DNA from: Prochlorococcus sp. AG-347-K18
Lineage (GTDB): Bacteria > Cyanobacteriota > Cyanobacteriia > PCC-6307 > Cyanobiaceae
Length of the DNA stretch: 64,000 nucleotides
Reading direction: 5' to 3'
NCBI GenBank assembly: GCA_003281365.1
Contig: QCCF01000005.1
Coordinates: 26,677-90,676 of the forward strand
The position numbers and the translations under genes are program-made. This document shows, piece after piece, positions 63,258-64,000 of this stretch (position 1 is the stretch's first letter; each line of letters opens with the position of its first letter). The notes under the pieces were generated by a model. The model was not told where the DNA came from and made no database searches. It saw only the letters and a list, made by a program, of their open reading frames with translations.

Positions 63258-63427
63258 ATAATGTTAAATTTATTTAATCTTTCTCTATTATAAATTCAGA
63301 TATGGAGCTGGTTTTATGTTTGCTATTTATTTCTTAATTTATAATAAGTGCTTTTACTTAAATAGGCCTAATTGATTACTTTTTTTGCTAGTTTATGTTG
63401 AGTTGAAATTTAAAAGGAAATTTTTTC

Positions 63428-63820
63428 TTGTTTATATTAGTATCTATTTTTCTTCCAATAATTATTTTTATTGCACCAATAAATGTAAATGCTATGCAAG
63501 GTAATTTAGATTTATCAAGTGCTCAAACTTCTGTAGGCAAAAGATTTGCTAAAGTTTTTTGTGATGCAAAAAGGGAAGGTTTAGATTCTGATTTTGCTAG
63601 TGAATATGCCTTGAATAATACATATTTGAAATTTGTAGCATTTCCAGATGATGACGAATATTTGGCTGATTTATGGAATTTCACTCATAATAATATATTA
63701 GATAATTGTGGTGAATTTGTAGATTTAAATGATCTAAAAGACCTAGAGATTTTTTTTAAAGAAGAAGGTTTAATTGCCTCAAATAGGGAACTCTATTTAC
63801 CAACTTTTGAGAATAATTAG
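63428..63820 (+). CDS. Exported hypothetical protein, 130 aa
   Basis: A TTG start at 63428 gives the signal peptide MFILVSIFLPIIIFIAPINV (cleavage near NVNA). The mature part is acidic, with FCDAKREGLDSDFASEYALN, a NCGEFVDL loop and two Cys that may pair. No family is recalled. It is preceded by a 170-base spacer with no visible feature. Confidence 0.6.
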   Translation: MFILVSIFLPIIIFIAPINVNAMQGNLDLSSAQTSVGKRFAKVFCDAKREGLDSDFASEYALNNTYLKFVAFPDDDEYLADLWNFTHNNILDNCGEFVDLNDLKDLEIFFKEEGLIASNRELYLPTFENN

Positions 63821-63867
63821 ATTAAATTTTTAGCATGTACTAAAATATAGAAAGAATATAAAATTTT

Positions 63868-64000
63868 ATGAAACTATTAGGTTTAAATTCACCTGAAATA
63901 TTCATAATATTAGTAATTTTGCTTTCAATTTTAGGTCCAAAAAGAGTTGAAAAAGGTTTCTTATTATTCAAAAAACTATTAAAGTTCCTTTTAAGTAATG
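63868..64000 (+). CDS. TatA-like protein, truncated by window end
   Basis: The product begins MKLLGLNSPEIFIILVILLS then ILGPKRVEKGFLLFKKLLKF. The PE dipeptide before the helix and the ILGPKRV hinge are hallmarks of the TatA/Hcf106 family of twin-arginine translocation subunits, although the usual FGPKKLPE hinge differs. The frame is open to the window end. Confidence 0.55.
   Translation, partial: MKLLGLNSPEIFIILVILLSILGPKRVEKGFLLFKKLLKFLLSN

Overview
The window looks like a chromosomal segment of a high-light-adapted Prochlorococcus, or a very close marine picocyanobacterium. The DNA is very AT-rich. Genes are tightly packed on both strands, with many TTG and GTG starts. The gene set is cyanobacterial: chlI, petH, petG, cytochrome cM, lycopene cyclase, sasA, and Yfr1 between guaB and trxA. 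No phycobilisome structural genes are visible, and the ferredoxin-NADP reductase carries a membrane helix where phycobilisome-bearing cyanobacteria have a CpcD-like domain. The identification rests on remembered family and gene-order patterns; no database search was possible.

Layout. 0-4 kb: the 3' part of prs, two small reverse genes (one CpcS/CpeS-like), the clock output kinase sasA, tRNA-Glu(TTC), and a SRPBCC protein. 4-9.5 kb: petH, then a tight zwf-opcA-cobB run that joins the oxidative pentose phosphate pathway to corrinoid synthesis. 9.5-21 kb: mostly reverse-strand housekeeping genes (DUF212, crtE, folD, leuA, crtL, gyrA), interrupted by forward HD-hydrolase and GH57 genes. 21-29.6 kb: forward guaB-like, Yfr1, trxA, hisH, rsmD, cytM, trmJ, chlI, ruvC, 5-FCL, sufE and hom, with petG opposed. 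29.6-37 kb: a peptide-type ABC binding protein and permease, a DUF1400 hydrolase, an MFS carrier and a PfkB kinase. 37-42.6 kb: a pentapeptide protein, a cupin-like protein and the operon for circularly permuted ATP-grasp, alpha-E and transglutaminase-like proteins. 43-49.5 kb: a zinc module (WD40, COG0523 GTPase, ZnuA, ZnuC, Zur, ZnuB) with a Zur-box-like palindrome between znuA and znuC. 49.5-64 kb: an accessory-looking stretch with many very small genes, several too short for ordinary ORF calling, plus two or three small RNAs, an OsmC protein, two fibrillin-family proteins, a Nif11-like protein, MAPEG, a membrane-anchored Mrr-like nuclease, dus, and the start of a TatA-like gene.

The observations I rate highest are: (i) a roughly 110-residue domain present in both the COG0523 GTPase and the zinc-binding protein ZnuA of the same locus; (ii) a candidate unnamed two-hairpin small RNA just upstream of a Yfr2-family RNA; (iii) two strong palindromes in the leuA/GH57 divergent spacer; (iv) a 51-residue protein with twin CX3C motifs next to a 560-base gene-free stretch that ends in a reverse-strand terminator; and (v) the self-anchored PetH. 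I see no insertion sequence, prophage or CRISPR array.
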